Source of the DNA: Glaciibacter superstes DSM 21135
GTDB lineage: Bacteria; Actinomycetota; Actinomycetes; Actinomycetales; Microbacteriaceae
Direction: 5' to 3'
DNA: 64,000 nucleotides
Assembly (NCBI RefSeq): GCF_000421145.1
Contig: NZ_ATWH01000003.1
Span: 124,001-188,000 of the forward strand
Made by a program: the position numbers and the translations under genes. Each line of letters begins with the position of its first letter. Within the stretch, counting starts at the first letter, position 1. The notes under the pieces are model-generated. The model was not told the origin of the DNA and made no database searches. It saw nothing but the letters and a program-made list of their open reading frames with translations. This document shows positions 24,634 through 33,621 of the stretch, one piece after another.

Positions 24634-25521
24634 TCAGCGACGGGCCAGCCGCTTGGCGCGCGCAGCCGACGAGACCTGCGCGGCGACAACGATTACCAGC
24701 GCGAGGATGAATACCGCTGAGGCGACCACGTTCGCCTCGGCCGGAATGCCCCGCGACGCCGAGACGTAGACGTACTTCGGGAAGGTCATCACGGAGCCGG
24801 AGTTGAAATTCGTGATGATGAAGTCGTCAAAACTGAGTGCGAACGACAACAGGGCGGCGGCGAGCACACCCGGCAGCAGAAGCGGGAAGGTGATCCGCCA
24901 GAACACCTGCTGCGGCGCACCGTAGAGGTCCCTGCCCGCCTCTTCGAGCGCTGGATCGAGGCTGGCGACCCTCGCTTTGACGGTCACGACCACAAAACTG
25001 ATGCAGAACATGGTGTGGGCGATGATGATCGTGATCATGTCCTTCGGTACCCCGACCGCCAGGAACTGTGCGGCCAGGCCGGCGCCGAGCACCACCTCTG
25101 GAGTCGCCATCGGGAGGAACAGCAGGAGACTGATCGCCGAGCGCGCCTTGAACCGGTAGCGCACCAGCGCGATGGCGATCATGGTTCCGAGAGTGGTGGC
25201 GATCACGGTCGCGACCACCCCGATCAGCATGCTGTTGCCAAACGCCTCGCAGACTGCGCCATTTTGCACGGCGCACACGTTCAGCCACTTGTCGAGGGTG
25301 AACCCGCGCCAGGCGATGTTCGACTTGATCGAATCGTTGAACGAGAACACGAAGGTGTAAATGATCGGGATGAGCAGGAAGATGAAGGCGAGAATCACAT
25401 AGAGCGGCAACAGCCACGAGCCGAGCGTGACGCGTGTGCGACGTGGGCGCGGCGGCGTCGGCCGCTGTTCGGTTTCGACGAGTCCGCCGACGACGGCACC
25501 CGCCTGCGCCTCGCCGCTCAC
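24634..25521 (-). CDS. potC: Spermidine/putrescine-type ABC transporter permease (PotC-like)
   Basis: 295 residues with six membrane helices and the permease EAA-type loop (D-P-A-L-E-E-A-G-R-D-L-Y-G-A). An N-terminal soluble extension is Pro/Arg-rich. The start GTG overlaps the potB stop (GTGA at 25521-25518). It is the last gene of a potD-potA-potB-potC operon and forms the membrane channel together with PotB. Confidence 0.9.
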   Translation of the reverse strand: MSGEAQAGAVVGGLVETEQRPTPPRPRRTRVTLGSWLLPLYVILAFIFLLIPIIYTFVFSFNDSIKSNIAWRGFTLDKWLNVCAVQNGAVCEAFGNSMLIGVVATVIATTLGTMIAIALVRYRFKARSAISLLLFLPMATPEVVLGAGLAAQFLAVGVPKDMITIIIAHTMFCISFVVVTVKARVASLDPALEEAGRDLYGAPQQVFWRITFPLLLPGVLAAALLSFALSFDDFIITNFNSGSVMTFPKYVYVSASRGIPAEANVVASAVFILALVIVVAAQVSSAARAKRLARR

Positions 25522-26432
25522 AGCAGGTCCTCCGTTCCGCTGCGTTTCACGTAGATGCTCACCATGATGAGGATCACCGCCATCAGGATGATCGACAGCG
25601 CCGCCGCCGCGGGATAGTTGAGCAGAACGAGGAAGTTCGCCTCGATCACGTTGCCCATCATCTGCGTGTCAGGCCCGCCGAGGAAGTCCCTGCTGGCGTT
25701 GATGTAGTCGCCCGCCGCCGGGATGAAGGTCAGCAGCGTACCGGCGACGATGCCCGGCATCGACAGCGGCACCGTCACTTTGCGGAAGACCGTGAACGGC
25801 CCGGCATACAGGTCGCTGCCCGCCTCGAGGTAGCGAGTGTCCAGGCGTTCGAGCGCCGAGTAGAGCGGCAGGGTCATGAACGGGATGAAGTTGTACGTGA
25901 GCCCGAAGATCACGGCAACCGGGGTCCCGGTGAAGTGGGCGTCCGGGGCCAACAGGGAGAGCGCCTTGAGGGAGGTGATCACCACCGACTCGTCGGAGAG
26001 GATCTGCTTCCAGGCGAGGGTGCGAAGGAGGAAGCTGATGAAGAACGGGGCGATCACCAGCACCAGCATCAGGCTCTGCAGCAGAGGCCAGCGGCGGGCT
26101 TTGACCCCGATGAAGTACGCCAGGGGGTAGCTGAACAGAAGAGCGAACACCGTCGCTGCCAGGGCGTACCCGAACGAGCGCAGAATGTGCGGCAGGTAGT
26201 CGTCGATCACGGTGACGTAGTTCTGCCAGTTGAACGCGTAGTCGTACTGGCCGATGTCGCCGAACTCCCGCGGCGCCTGCAGCGAGGTGAGCAGCAGCGA
26301 GATCAGCGGCGTGAGGAAAAATAACACCAGGTACAGGATGCCGGGCAGCAGCAGGAAGAGGGCCATCCGGCTGCGTCGCCGCGGTGCAGCTTCTACCGGT
26401 GCGGCCTGCGTGGCGAACGCGGCGAAGGCCAT
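25518..26432 (-). CDS. potB: Spermidine/putrescine-type ABC transporter permease (PotB-like)
   Basis: 304 residues, six membrane helices (first: F-L-L-L-P-G-I-L-Y-L-V-L-F-F) and the EAA-type loop D-T-R-Y-L-E-A-G-S-D-L-Y. An external loop with Y-D-Y-A-F-N-W-Q-N-Y after helix 1 is typical of PotB. It starts one base after the potA stop, so the two are co-translated. Confidence 0.9.
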   Translation of the reverse strand: MAFAAFATQAAPVEAAPRRRSRMALFLLLPGILYLVLFFLTPLISLLLTSLQAPREFGDIGQYDYAFNWQNYVTVIDDYLPHILRSFGYALAATVFALLFSYPLAYFIGVKARRWPLLQSLMLVLVIAPFFISFLLRTLAWKQILSDESVVITSLKALSLLAPDAHFTGTPVAVIFGLTYNFIPFMTLPLYSALERLDTRYLEAGSDLYAGPFTVFRKVTVPLSMPGIVAGTLLTFIPAAGDYINASRDFLGGPDTQMMGNVIEANFLVLLNYPAAAALSIILMAVILIMVSIYVKRSGTEDLL

Positions 26433-26433
26433 G

Positions 26434-27651
26434 TCAGCCTTCCTCGAGCTCCGAGATCAAGGCATCCCGTTTCTGGGCGGCGATACTCCTGGTGTCGGTG
26501 TCTGCGGGGAACTTCGGCGCCTCAGCGTTGACGTCTGCCGGGTCGTCCTCCAGCCCGAAACCGTGCTCGATGTTCCAGCTCAGCCAGACCTCTGTGCCCT
26601 CTTGAGCGACGGGGCCGAATGCCATGTTCTGGGCGAACACCACCATGGTGCCGACTCCAGGGACGGCGACGAGGTACTGGGTGCTCACGCCGCTGAACGA
26701 CACGTCGATCACCCGGCCGGGCCCAACGAGGTTGCGCGCGGCATCCGTCACCGGCTTATCGAGGTGCAGGCTCACCTTTTCGGGGCGCACGCCGATCGTG
26801 ACGTCGCCGGTGTGCCGATGTGCCCGTGGCAGCGCAACAATGATGGGCTGCCCATTGATGTCAACGGAGATGGCCTCGCTTGTGGTGCCGGCGACCTGGC
26901 CGGTGAAGAGGTTCGACTGGCCCAGGAAGTTCGCGACGAATGCAGTCTTCGGCAGTTCGTAGAGCTGCTCAGGCGCGCCCAGTTGCTCGATCCTGCCCTT
27001 GTTCATCACGGCGACGGTATCGGCCATGGTCATGGCTTCCTCCTGGTCGTGGGTGACGTGCAGGAAGGTGAGGCCCACCTCCTCCTGGATGGACTTCAAC
27101 TCCAGCTGCATCTGTCTGCGCAGCTTCAGGTCGAGTGCCCCGAGTGGTTCATCGAGCAGCAGGAGCGCTGGACGGTTGACGATCGCCCTGGCGAGGGCGA
27201 CGCGCTGTTGCTGTCCTCCTGAGAGTTGCTGCGGTTTGCGCTGGGCGAGGTGGTCGAGTTCGACCAGCCTGAGCGCTTCGTGCGCCTTGCCTGACGGATC
27301 GGGGATCCGACGTCTCCGGAGTCCGAATGCGACGTTCTCGATGATCGACATGTGCGGGAAGAGTGCGTAACTCTGGAATACGGTGTTCACCGGTCGCTGG
27401 TGCGGCTTCTGCCCGGTGACGTCTGCACCGCCGATCAGGATGCGTCCGGCCGTCGGTTCTTCGAGCCCAGCGACCAGCCGGAGCGTCGTGGTCTTTCCGC
27501 AACCGGACGGCCCGAGCAGGGCAAAGAACGATCCGGCCGGAATCGTGAGGTCAAGGTTCTCGATGGCCGTGAAACCGGGGAAGCGCTTCTGAATGCCGAC
27601 CAGTTCAAGGTCGGCTCCGCGTTCCGCGAATGCACCGGCAGGCATCCTCAT
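26434..27651 (-). CDS. potA: Polyamine ABC transporter ATPase (PotA-like)
   Basis: 405 residues. Walker A G-P-S-G-C-G-K-T-T, Q-loop, signature L-S-G-G-Q-Q-Q-R-V-A, Walker B L-L-L-L-D-E-P-L-G-A-L-D and switch H-V-T-H-D-Q-E-E-A are intact; the C-terminal TOBE/OB domain (about residues 250-370) is present. It powers import of polyamines or similar cationic compounds. The ATG overlaps the potD stop by 4 bases (ATGA). Confidence 0.93.
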   Translation of the reverse strand: MRMPAGAFAERGADLELVGIQKRFPGFTAIENLDLTIPAGSFFALLGPSGCGKTTTLRLVAGLEEPTAGRILIGGADVTGQKPHQRPVNTVFQSYALFPHMSIIENVAFGLRRRRIPDPSGKAHEALRLVELDHLAQRKPQQLSGGQQQRVALARAIVNRPALLLLDEPLGALDLKLRRQMQLELKSIQEEVGLTFLHVTHDQEEAMTMADTVAVMNKGRIEQLGAPEQLYELPKTAFVANFLGQSNLFTGQVAGTTSEAISVDINGQPIIVALPRAHRHTGDVTIGVRPEKVSLHLDKPVTDAARNLVGPGRVIDVSFSGVSTQYLVAVPGVGTMVVFAQNMAFGPVAQEGTEVWLSWNIEHGFGLEDDPADVNAEAPKFPADTDTRSIAAQKRDALISELEEG

Positions 27652-28859
27652 GCCCCCAGCAGTACGCTCTGGAACTCGGCGTTGTATTTCTGCTCCTCAG
27701 CACCGGTGAGCGCGCGGAACACGTGGGCCTGCGCGAGCGTCTCGGCGTTCGGGAAGATCAGCTGGTTCTCGGCGAGTTCGGGGTCGATGGCCATGGCCGC
27801 TTCCTTTGCGCCTTCGACGGGAGTGATGAAGTTCACCCAGGCCGCCACCTCTGCTGCGACCTCCGGCTCGTAGTAATAGTTGATCAGCGCTTCGGCGTTG
27901 GCCTTACGGGGAGACCCGATCGGCACGAGGAAGTTATCGTTCCACAAGGTTCCACCCGCGGAGGGAAGCGCGAACTGCCACTTGTCGCCAGCTTCGGCGT
28001 TCAGCACCGTGATGTCGCCAGACCAGCAGATCGCCGCCAGGGTGTCTTCGTTCTTGAGGTCTTCCAGGTAGGAGTTGCCCTTGATGTTGCGCACCTGACC
28101 GTCGTCGACCTGCTTGGCGAAGACGTCGTTCGCTGCGGTGAAGTCCTCGTCGCCCCAGTCACCGGAGATGTCAACGCCGTTCTGGAGCATGAGCAGCCCG
28201 ATCGTGTCGCGCATCTCGGAGAGGACGCCGACTCTGCCTTTGAGTGCTGGGTCCCAGAGGTCGTCGACGGAGGTGATGCCGCCCGGCACCTTCTCGGTGT
28301 TCCAGCAGACACCGGCGAATCCGCCCTGCCAGGGCACCGAGTACTCTCGCCCTGGGTCGAAGTCGACGTCGACCAGACTCGGAGTGAGATTGGCCAGGTT
28401 CGGGATATTCGAGTGGTCGAGTTTCTGGGTGTAGCCGAAGCGGATCCAACGGGAGACCATCCAGTCGGTGAGACAGACGAGGTCTGCACCGATCTCCTTG
28501 CCGAGCGCCAGTTGGTCTTTCACCTTCCCGTAATAGGTGTTGTTGTCGTCGACCGCCACATCGTAGTTGACCTCGATTCCAGTCTCCTCCGTGAAGGCCA
28601 CCAGTGTCGGGTATGCGCCGGCATCGTCTTCGTCGATGTATGCCGCCCAGTTGGCCCACGTCAGGGTCTTGTCGCTCTCCGACTTGTCTGTCGCAGCCAC
28701 CGGTTTTGCGCTGGAGCCGGAGCCGCAGGCGGCGAGGGCAAGCGCTGCAGCGCCCGCACCGGCGCCCGCCAGAACAGAGCGACGGGCGACCTGGGCCGCT
28801 CCCGCCCGACGGATGAGCTGCAAGATCTTGGGATCTGTAGGCAGTGGCCGTGACTTCAT
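27648..28859 (-). CDS. potD: Polyamine ABC transporter substrate-binding lipoprotein (PotD-like)
   Basis: 403 residues. The N-terminus has a twin-arginine motif (R26-R27) before a hydrophobic stretch and the lipobox L-A-A-C with Cys45, so export is probably by Tat with lipid anchoring. The mature part is a periplasmic-binding-protein type II fold: L-T-W-A-N-W-A-A-Y-I-D, D-L-V-C-L-T-D-W-M, Y-S-V-P-W-Q-G-G and I-C-W-S-G-D. GGGAGA lies before the ATG. First gene of the importer operon and divergent from ald. The exact substrate (putrescine, spermidine, GABA) cannot be told by eye. Confidence 0.92.
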   Translation of the reverse strand: MKSRPLPTDPKILQLIRRAGAAQVARRSVLAGAGAGAAALALAACGSGSSAKPVAATDKSESDKTLTWANWAAYIDEDDAGAYPTLVAFTEETGIEVNYDVAVDDNNTYYGKVKDQLALGKEIGADLVCLTDWMVSRWIRFGYTQKLDHSNIPNLANLTPSLVDVDFDPGREYSVPWQGGFAGVCWNTEKVPGGITSVDDLWDPALKGRVGVLSEMRDTIGLLMLQNGVDISGDWGDEDFTAANDVFAKQVDDGQVRNIKGNSYLEDLKNEDTLAAICWSGDITVLNAEAGDKWQFALPSAGGTLWNDNFLVPIGSPRKANAEALINYYYEPEVAAEVAAWVNFITPVEGAKEAAMAIDPELAENQLIFPNAETLAQAHVFRALTGAEEQKYNAEFQSVLLGA

Positions 28860-29107
28860 GGGCGGGTCTCCCTGTCAATTCGTAACGGAGCGGGGCTCGG
28901 TGTCATCAATCGCCGTCGCAACTTTGTGAGTGATTGATACTTGCACAATGCTCGCCGCCAGCACACCCCCGAGTGGCCAAATCGTTAACTTTCGGTACGA
29001 TTCATGTCGGAATCAGTACCTCGCCCGGGCATCGGCCTCTGAAAACAGCAGTTATCCCCCTGTAGGCTGGCCTCTTGGACAGTGTTGTCCTCGTCCGAAG
29101 GAGCCCG
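28860..29107. promoter_or_regulatory. Divergent control region of potDABC and ald
   Basis: A 248-base gap, locally AT-richer than the genes on either side. A TAGGCT -10-like box at 29063-29068 precedes ald by 39 bases. No convincing -35 or palindromic operator was found; the potD promoter was not located. Confidence 0.4.
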
Positions 29108-30223
29108 ATGAGAATTGCAATCCCCACAGAGGTCAAGAACAACGAGTTCAGAGTGGCGATCACCCCGGCCGGCGTACACGACCTGGTAGCGAACGGGCAC
29201 GAGGTTCTGGTTCAGTCCGGAGCAGGTCTCGGATCTTCCCTCACCGATGAAAGCTACGAAGCGGCCGGCGCCACGATCCTCCCCGATGCCCAGGCGATCT
29301 GGGCGAGTGCGGAGCTCCTGCTCAAGGTGAAAGAGCCCATCGAGAGCGAATACGGCTACTTTCGCGACGATCTTGTGCTCTTCACCTACCTCCACCTGGC
29401 GGCCGCGCCGAAGCTCACCACCGCGTTGACGGATGCCGGTGTCACGGCGATCGCGTATGAGACCGTTCAGCTGCCCTCACGTGCGCTCCCCCTGCTTGCC
29501 CCAATGAGCGAGGTGGCCGGTCGGCTCGCCCCTATCGTGGGCGCGAATGCGATGCTGAAGCCCAACGGTGGGCCTGGCCTGCTGGTTCCCGGCGTTCCTG
29601 GCACGCATCCGGCGAAGATCACGGTGCTCGGCGGAGGGGTGGCAGGCACTGCGGCAATGCAGGTCGCGCTTGGCCTCGGAGCAGAGGTCACCGTTCTCGA
29701 CACCAATCTGTTTCGTCTCCGGGAGCTCGATGCCCTGCACTTCGGCAGGGTCAAGACGATCGCGTCGAACAGCTTCGAGATCGACAAGGCCGTCGTCGAC
29801 TCCGACATGGTGATCGGCTCCGTGCTCATCCCGGGGGCAAAGGCTCCGAAACTGGTCAGCAACGAGCTGGTGTCCCGGATGCGCCCCGGCAGTGTGCTCG
29901 TGGACATCGCCGTCGACCAGGGCGGGTGCTTCGCCGATTCTCACGCCACCACGCACGCCGACCCGACGTTCACCGTGCACAGCTCGCTGTTCTATTGTGT
30001 GGCGAACATGCCGGGGGCGGTTCCGCACACCTCAACCTACGCGCTCACCAATGCGACGCTCCCGTACGTGCGCTCGGTTGCCGGGCGTGGCTGGAAAGAG
30101 GCACTCAGGGTCGACGCGTCCCTGGCGCTCGGGCTCAATACCTTCGGCGGTGACGTCGTGAACAGCGCGGTTGCCACAGCCCACGGGCTGGAACACCGCG
30201 AGCTGGCGGACATCCTGAACTAG
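29108..30223 (+). CDS. ald: Alanine dehydrogenase
   Basis: 371 residues, the usual length. It interconverts alanine and pyruvate plus ammonia with NAD. The N-terminus M-R-I-A-I-P-T-E-V-K-N-N-E-F-R-V is the family signature; L-L-K-V-K-E-P, the NAD-binding G-G-G-V-A-G and D-I-A-V-D-Q-G-G-C are present. An AAGGAG site precedes ATG 29108. Its place beside polyamine import and transaminases fits ammonia/alanine handling downstream of amine catabolism. Confidence 0.96.
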   Translation: MRIAIPTEVKNNEFRVAITPAGVHDLVANGHEVLVQSGAGLGSSLTDESYEAAGATILPDAQAIWASAELLLKVKEPIESEYGYFRDDLVLFTYLHLAAAPKLTTALTDAGVTAIAYETVQLPSRALPLLAPMSEVAGRLAPIVGANAMLKPNGGPGLLVPGVPGTHPAKITVLGGGVAGTAAMQVALGLGAEVTVLDTNLFRLRELDALHFGRVKTIASNSFEIDKAVVDSDMVIGSVLIPGAKAPKLVSNELVSRMRPGSVLVDIAVDQGGCFADSHATTHADPTFTVHSSLFYCVANMPGAVPHTSTYALTNATLPYVRSVAGRGWKEALRVDASLALGLNTFGGDVVNSAVATAHGLEHRELADILN

Positions 30224-30237
30224 AGCCCTCACGACAT

Positions 30238-30256
30238 CCGGCTCCCAGTCAGCCGG
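30238..30256. terminator. Weak hairpin between convergent ald and FtsK-like genes
   Basis: CCGGCT (30238-30243) pairs with AGCCGG (30251-30256) around seven bases. It sits in the 50-base gap between two converging genes; no T-run. Confidence 0.4.
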
Positions 30257-30273
30257 TGCAGGGTTCAGCGCGG

Positions 30274-33192
30274 TCAGAGTTCAGCGCGAATGGCGGTCCC
30301 GTCCGGCTGCAGCAACCACACTTTGTCGCCTCCTCGAGACAGTGGTGGTGGCAGTTCTCTTCGTCTGCTGATTGATCGGTAGTCGGCGAGGCTGCACCCA
30401 TCGAACACGATGCCACAGCTGCGTCGAAGCGTACCCAGCAGCGTCCAGTTCGCCTGCCAGGCATCCGGGTCGCCGAGGAAGACAGTGTCAACGGATGCCT
30501 GCGGCACGTCGATCTGCACGCGGGCGTCCCCTGGTGCGCTGAGATCGACCACGGCACGATCCGGCCAGCGAGAAGCCAGTCGATCCAGGGTGCGGACCGG
30601 AGCTGATGTCACGACGACGAGGGGTCCGGTGTCACGGGGCAGAGCGAGCTGCGCGGGCGACGCGCCGATCGACACTGGTTCGAGCTCGGGCCCCAGGAGC
30701 TGGAAGCGCAGTCCGTCCCAGCTTCCTCCGCCAGGCGGCATCGCCGGGTCGAACAGCTCTGGGAGGCCTCCCGCGGCGAGGTGTTCATCTCGGTTCGGCA
30801 CACCGAGGAGCATCCGGCGGGGGAAGAGCGCTGCGATGGGCTTGACCGCGCTGGTCAGGCGCTGCACGGTGACGACCATGGCGTGGGCGCCCCTCCCCCG
30901 CAGCAGTCCAGCCAGCAGGTCGGCTGCCGCGAGCTGGTAATCGAGATCCCACTGCGCGTAGGCGGCGTCGAAGTCGTCGAGGAGCAGAAGTTCAAGCCGT
31001 GCAGAAGAACCCAAACGTGCGGATTGTGCACGAACCAGCGTGTCCCACACCTCCTCCGGGCCAGATACGATCTGCAGTCCAGACACGATCTCCGGGCCAG
31101 ACACGATGCTTTCGCCGGCCTCGCCCACCGCGTGGCACTGCGACGCCAGCGAACGCACCAGTCCGCTCTTTCCGGAGCCTGCGCCACCGATGACGAGCAG
31201 GTGCCCGTCGCTGGCAGGGTCCCAACGGGCCACCCGGTAGCGCTGATGCTCTGGGTCGTCGATGATCCCGAGTCGGAAGCCGGCCTCGTCGCGATCAGCA
31301 GATCCCCCGACAGCTCCCCCGACAGTGCGCTCGACAGCATCCACGGCTGCGACGTCTGCCGCAGTGATCGTCGCGGGGAGCGGGTCAAGCCAGGGTCTGC
31401 GAACGAGTGCGCCGACCGGTGTCTGGTCAGCGACATGACGGATGTCGGCGGTCGTGCAGGTGGCGACCTGGAAGGCAGTCAGGCCACCGACTCCATTCTC
31501 GATAATGCACCGACCCGGCGTCGACGCAGAGATCGCAGCCGCGTCATCCGCACCGATGACGGCCTGGCTGTCTGCGCGGTTGTTGACCCGAAGTGAGATG
31601 CGCAGGCTGCAGTTGGCGAGCAGCGCATCGCGCACCACTCCGGCCGGTCGCTGGGTGCACAGGATCAGGTGTATCCCGAGCGATCGACCGCGTGCTGCGA
31701 TATCGACGAACAGCGTATGCAGCTGGGGGAATGTGTCGAGCATTGCCTGGAATTCGTCGACTACAATTACCAGGCGCGGAAGCGCACCGGCCAACTGCGG
31801 ATCACTGACATCGCGGGCGCCGGCATCCCGGAACACGCGCTCGCGGAACCGGATTTCAGCCTTCAGGCTTGCCAGCGCCCGTGCGGCCTCCCCCTCTGCG
31901 AGGTCGGTGATGAGGCCGACGCAGTGCGGAAGGACGCGCAGGGCGGAGAACGCTGCGCCGCCTTTGAAGTCGACGAGGAGGAAGGTGACCTGTGACGGCG
32001 GCAGGGTGCTCGCCAGCGCGGTGATCCAGGTCACCAGCAGCTCGCTCTTTCCGCTGCCGGTCGTGCCTCCGACGACGGCGTGTGGGCCGGAAGCTGCGAG
32101 GTCGACGGTGACAGCACCGTGCAGTCCGACTCCGATGACGCAGGCGAGCGAGGTGGCTGTCTGCCGCTGTGACCTGTCGACAGGCGGATCGACGGTCGCC
32201 GGCCGTAACGCGGCGAAGGGAATCGATGCCGGCAGTGCTTCGGCGTAGCCCAGCAACCCTGCCTCGGCGGCCTGCCGGTGCAGCCGTTCGGCAAATCGCG
32301 CAGCCTCAGCACTTCCGATCAGGTCGGGCGTGAGCCGAAGGCCGGCTTCATAATGTGGTGAGCGCACGACCTCGGCAGCCCGTGAACCGTGCAGCTGCAG
32401 TATCGTCGCGCAACCGGCCGGAAGGCCGGCGACACTGTGAGAGAGCGCGATGACGGGCTGGCCGGGCAGAAGGGGCCCGCCACCGTTCAGATCTCGTTCG
32501 ACGACGGCGATCTGCTGTCCCGCCGGCTCCTGGCCGTTATAGGGAAGTGCGCCGACCCAGGCCCACGATGCCCCGTGCACCTCGAACGATAGCCGGCCAG
32601 GGGGCACGGCTCGCGCGAGTTGAATCAGGATGCCACGCGCCACTCCGCGGGTGAGCTCTGAGGGTCCGACGATTCCGATTCCTGCCCCGGCATCGGCAAT
32701 GATGGGAGCATCGTTCAGCGTTGTCGCCTGCGCCCAGAGTTCCGGCTCGTCATCCGGGCGACCGCCTTCGAGTCGAATCGACGAACGGATGCTTCCGCTT
32801 CCGATCGAGACGGAGGTTCCGGAACCCGGCGGCCACGGCGGAGAATCGACGTCGGTTTCGGCCACAATCCGCGACGCTCGTGGCTGGCGTTGCCACGCGG
32901 CCGATCGCTCTGCGGAATGGCGTTCCGCCACGGATGTCCACGCTGCGTCGAGGGCGTGCTGGTACTCGGCGGCATCTTTCTTTTGGTTCCTACGGTTGGA
33001 TCGACGCCCGTCGAGCAGGCTCGCGACGGCGATGACAGGGCCAAGTGCTGCAAACAGCAGGACGAACGCCGATCCGGTGATTGCCCAAATCACACCAGAG
33101 ACCACCAGCGGCGCAACGCTGGCGATCACCGGGAAAGGCGCGGGAGCGGGGTCGGCTGGCCGGGTGGGCAGCCTGACCGGTTCGTCGATCAT
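30274..33192 (-). CDS. FtsK/SpoIIIE-family ATPase (EccC-like)
   Basis: 972 residues if it starts at ATG 33192 (GTG 33198 is equally possible). Near the N-terminus two membrane helices (S-V-A-P-L-V-V-S-G-V-I-W-A and A-F-V-L-L-F-A-A-L-G). A first FtsK ATPase domain has G-G-T-T-G-S-G-K-S-E and V-I-V-V-D-E-F; a second, more divergent one has G-G-A-G-S-G-K-S-G and L-L-L-L-D-D-F. Two or three such domains in a membrane protein are the mark of type VII secretion motor proteins, but no WXG100 substrate gene is seen here. It ends the surface-protein operon though it has its own 430-base upstream gap. A longer frame to 33447 exists but looks non-coding. Confidence 0.85.
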   Translation of the reverse strand: MIDEPVRLPTRPADPAPAPFPVIASVAPLVVSGVIWAITGSAFVLLFAALGPVIAVASLLDGRRSNRRNQKKDAAEYQHALDAAWTSVAERHSAERSAAWQRQPRASRIVAETDVDSPPWPPGSGTSVSIGSGSIRSSIRLEGGRPDDEPELWAQATTLNDAPIIADAGAGIGIVGPSELTRGVARGILIQLARAVPPGRLSFEVHGASWAWVGALPYNGQEPAGQQIAVVERDLNGGGPLLPGQPVIALSHSVAGLPAGCATILQLHGSRAAEVVRSPHYEAGLRLTPDLIGSAEAARFAERLHRQAAEAGLLGYAEALPASIPFAALRPATVDPPVDRSQRQTATSLACVIGVGLHGAVTVDLAASGPHAVVGGTTGSGKSELLVTWITALASTLPPSQVTFLLVDFKGGAAFSALRVLPHCVGLITDLAEGEAARALASLKAEIRFRERVFRDAGARDVSDPQLAGALPRLVIVVDEFQAMLDTFPQLHTLFVDIAARGRSLGIHLILCTQRPAGVVRDALLANCSLRISLRVNNRADSQAVIGADDAAAISASTPGRCIIENGVGGLTAFQVATCTTADIRHVADQTPVGALVRRPWLDPLPATITAADVAAVDAVERTVGGAVGGSADRDEAGFRLGIIDDPEHQRYRVARWDPASDGHLLVIGGAGSGKSGLVRSLASQCHAVGEAGESIVSGPEIVSGLQIVSGPEEVWDTLVRAQSARLGSSARLELLLLDDFDAAYAQWDLDYQLAAADLLAGLLRGRGAHAMVVTVQRLTSAVKPIAALFPRRMLLGVPNRDEHLAAGGLPELFDPAMPPGGGSWDGLRFQLLGPELEPVSIGASPAQLALPRDTGPLVVVTSAPVRTLDRLASRWPDRAVVDLSAPGDARVQIDVPQASVDTVFLGDPDAWQANWTLLGTLRRSCGIVFDGCSLADYRSISRRRELPPPLSRGGDKVWLLQPDGTAIRAEL
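31062..31115 (-). repeat. 18-bp in-frame tandem repeat in FtsK-like gene
   Basis: Three copies of cagacacgatctccgggc-like units (31062, 31080, 31098) encode I-V-S-G-P-E / I-V-S-G-L-Q / I-V-S-G-P-E hexapeptides inside the second ATPase domain, a short insertion after its Walker A helix. Confidence 0.8.
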
Positions 33193-33621
33193 GGTCACGG
33201 TTTCGAGTAGACCAGAACTCTCACGCGGGGCGGAGCGGGAGAACTCAATCGGTGGATGAATCGTCTCGCCGCCCTTCTGTGGAGGGCGGGACGGTGCCTC
33301 GCCGCTGAGCAGGCCGCTATTCGCCCAAAAGAAGGTTGAAAGAACTAGTCGAACATACTTTCGGATGTGGGAAGCTTGCGGCATGGATCGCCGGCGAGAT
33401 CGCCCGGCGGTCGTTCCGGGAGCTGGGGTATGGGCCTGGCTGCCCACTCATCACCCGAGCCCGAGGCTCCGACCGTCAGAAACAAGCCGGCTGAGTCGCC
33501 CGGGAGAACTCTGCCCAGGCCCGTGTTTTAGAGGGACTTCGGTTCCACAGGCCGGGCCGCCGGATTTCTGAGACTCTCGCTGGCGCTCGCTCCGGGGCCA
33601 GCAGAGATCCGGGCGCGTGAG
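33193..33621. other. 429-base gap upstream of the FtsK-like gene
   Basis: The stretch 33330-33365 is clearly AT-richer than its surroundings (aaaagaaggttgaaagaac and following) and is the most likely promoter region for the FtsK-like gene. Open frames in it (both strands) have no ribosome site or recognisable product. No WXG100-like gene was found here, although such a gene would be expected next to a type VII motor. Confidence 0.4.

Noticed and set aside
33193..33447. 85-codon N-terminal extension of the FtsK-like protein
   Set aside because: Basic, irregular sequence without ribosome site at 33447; includes the AT-rich stretch better explained as promoter region. Conserved-looking protein begins near M-I-D-E-P.
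33193..33621. Search for a WXG100/ESX substrate gene beside the FtsK-like ATPase
   Set aside because: No frame of about 100 codons with W-x-G was found on either strand, so I do not call a complete type VII secretion system.
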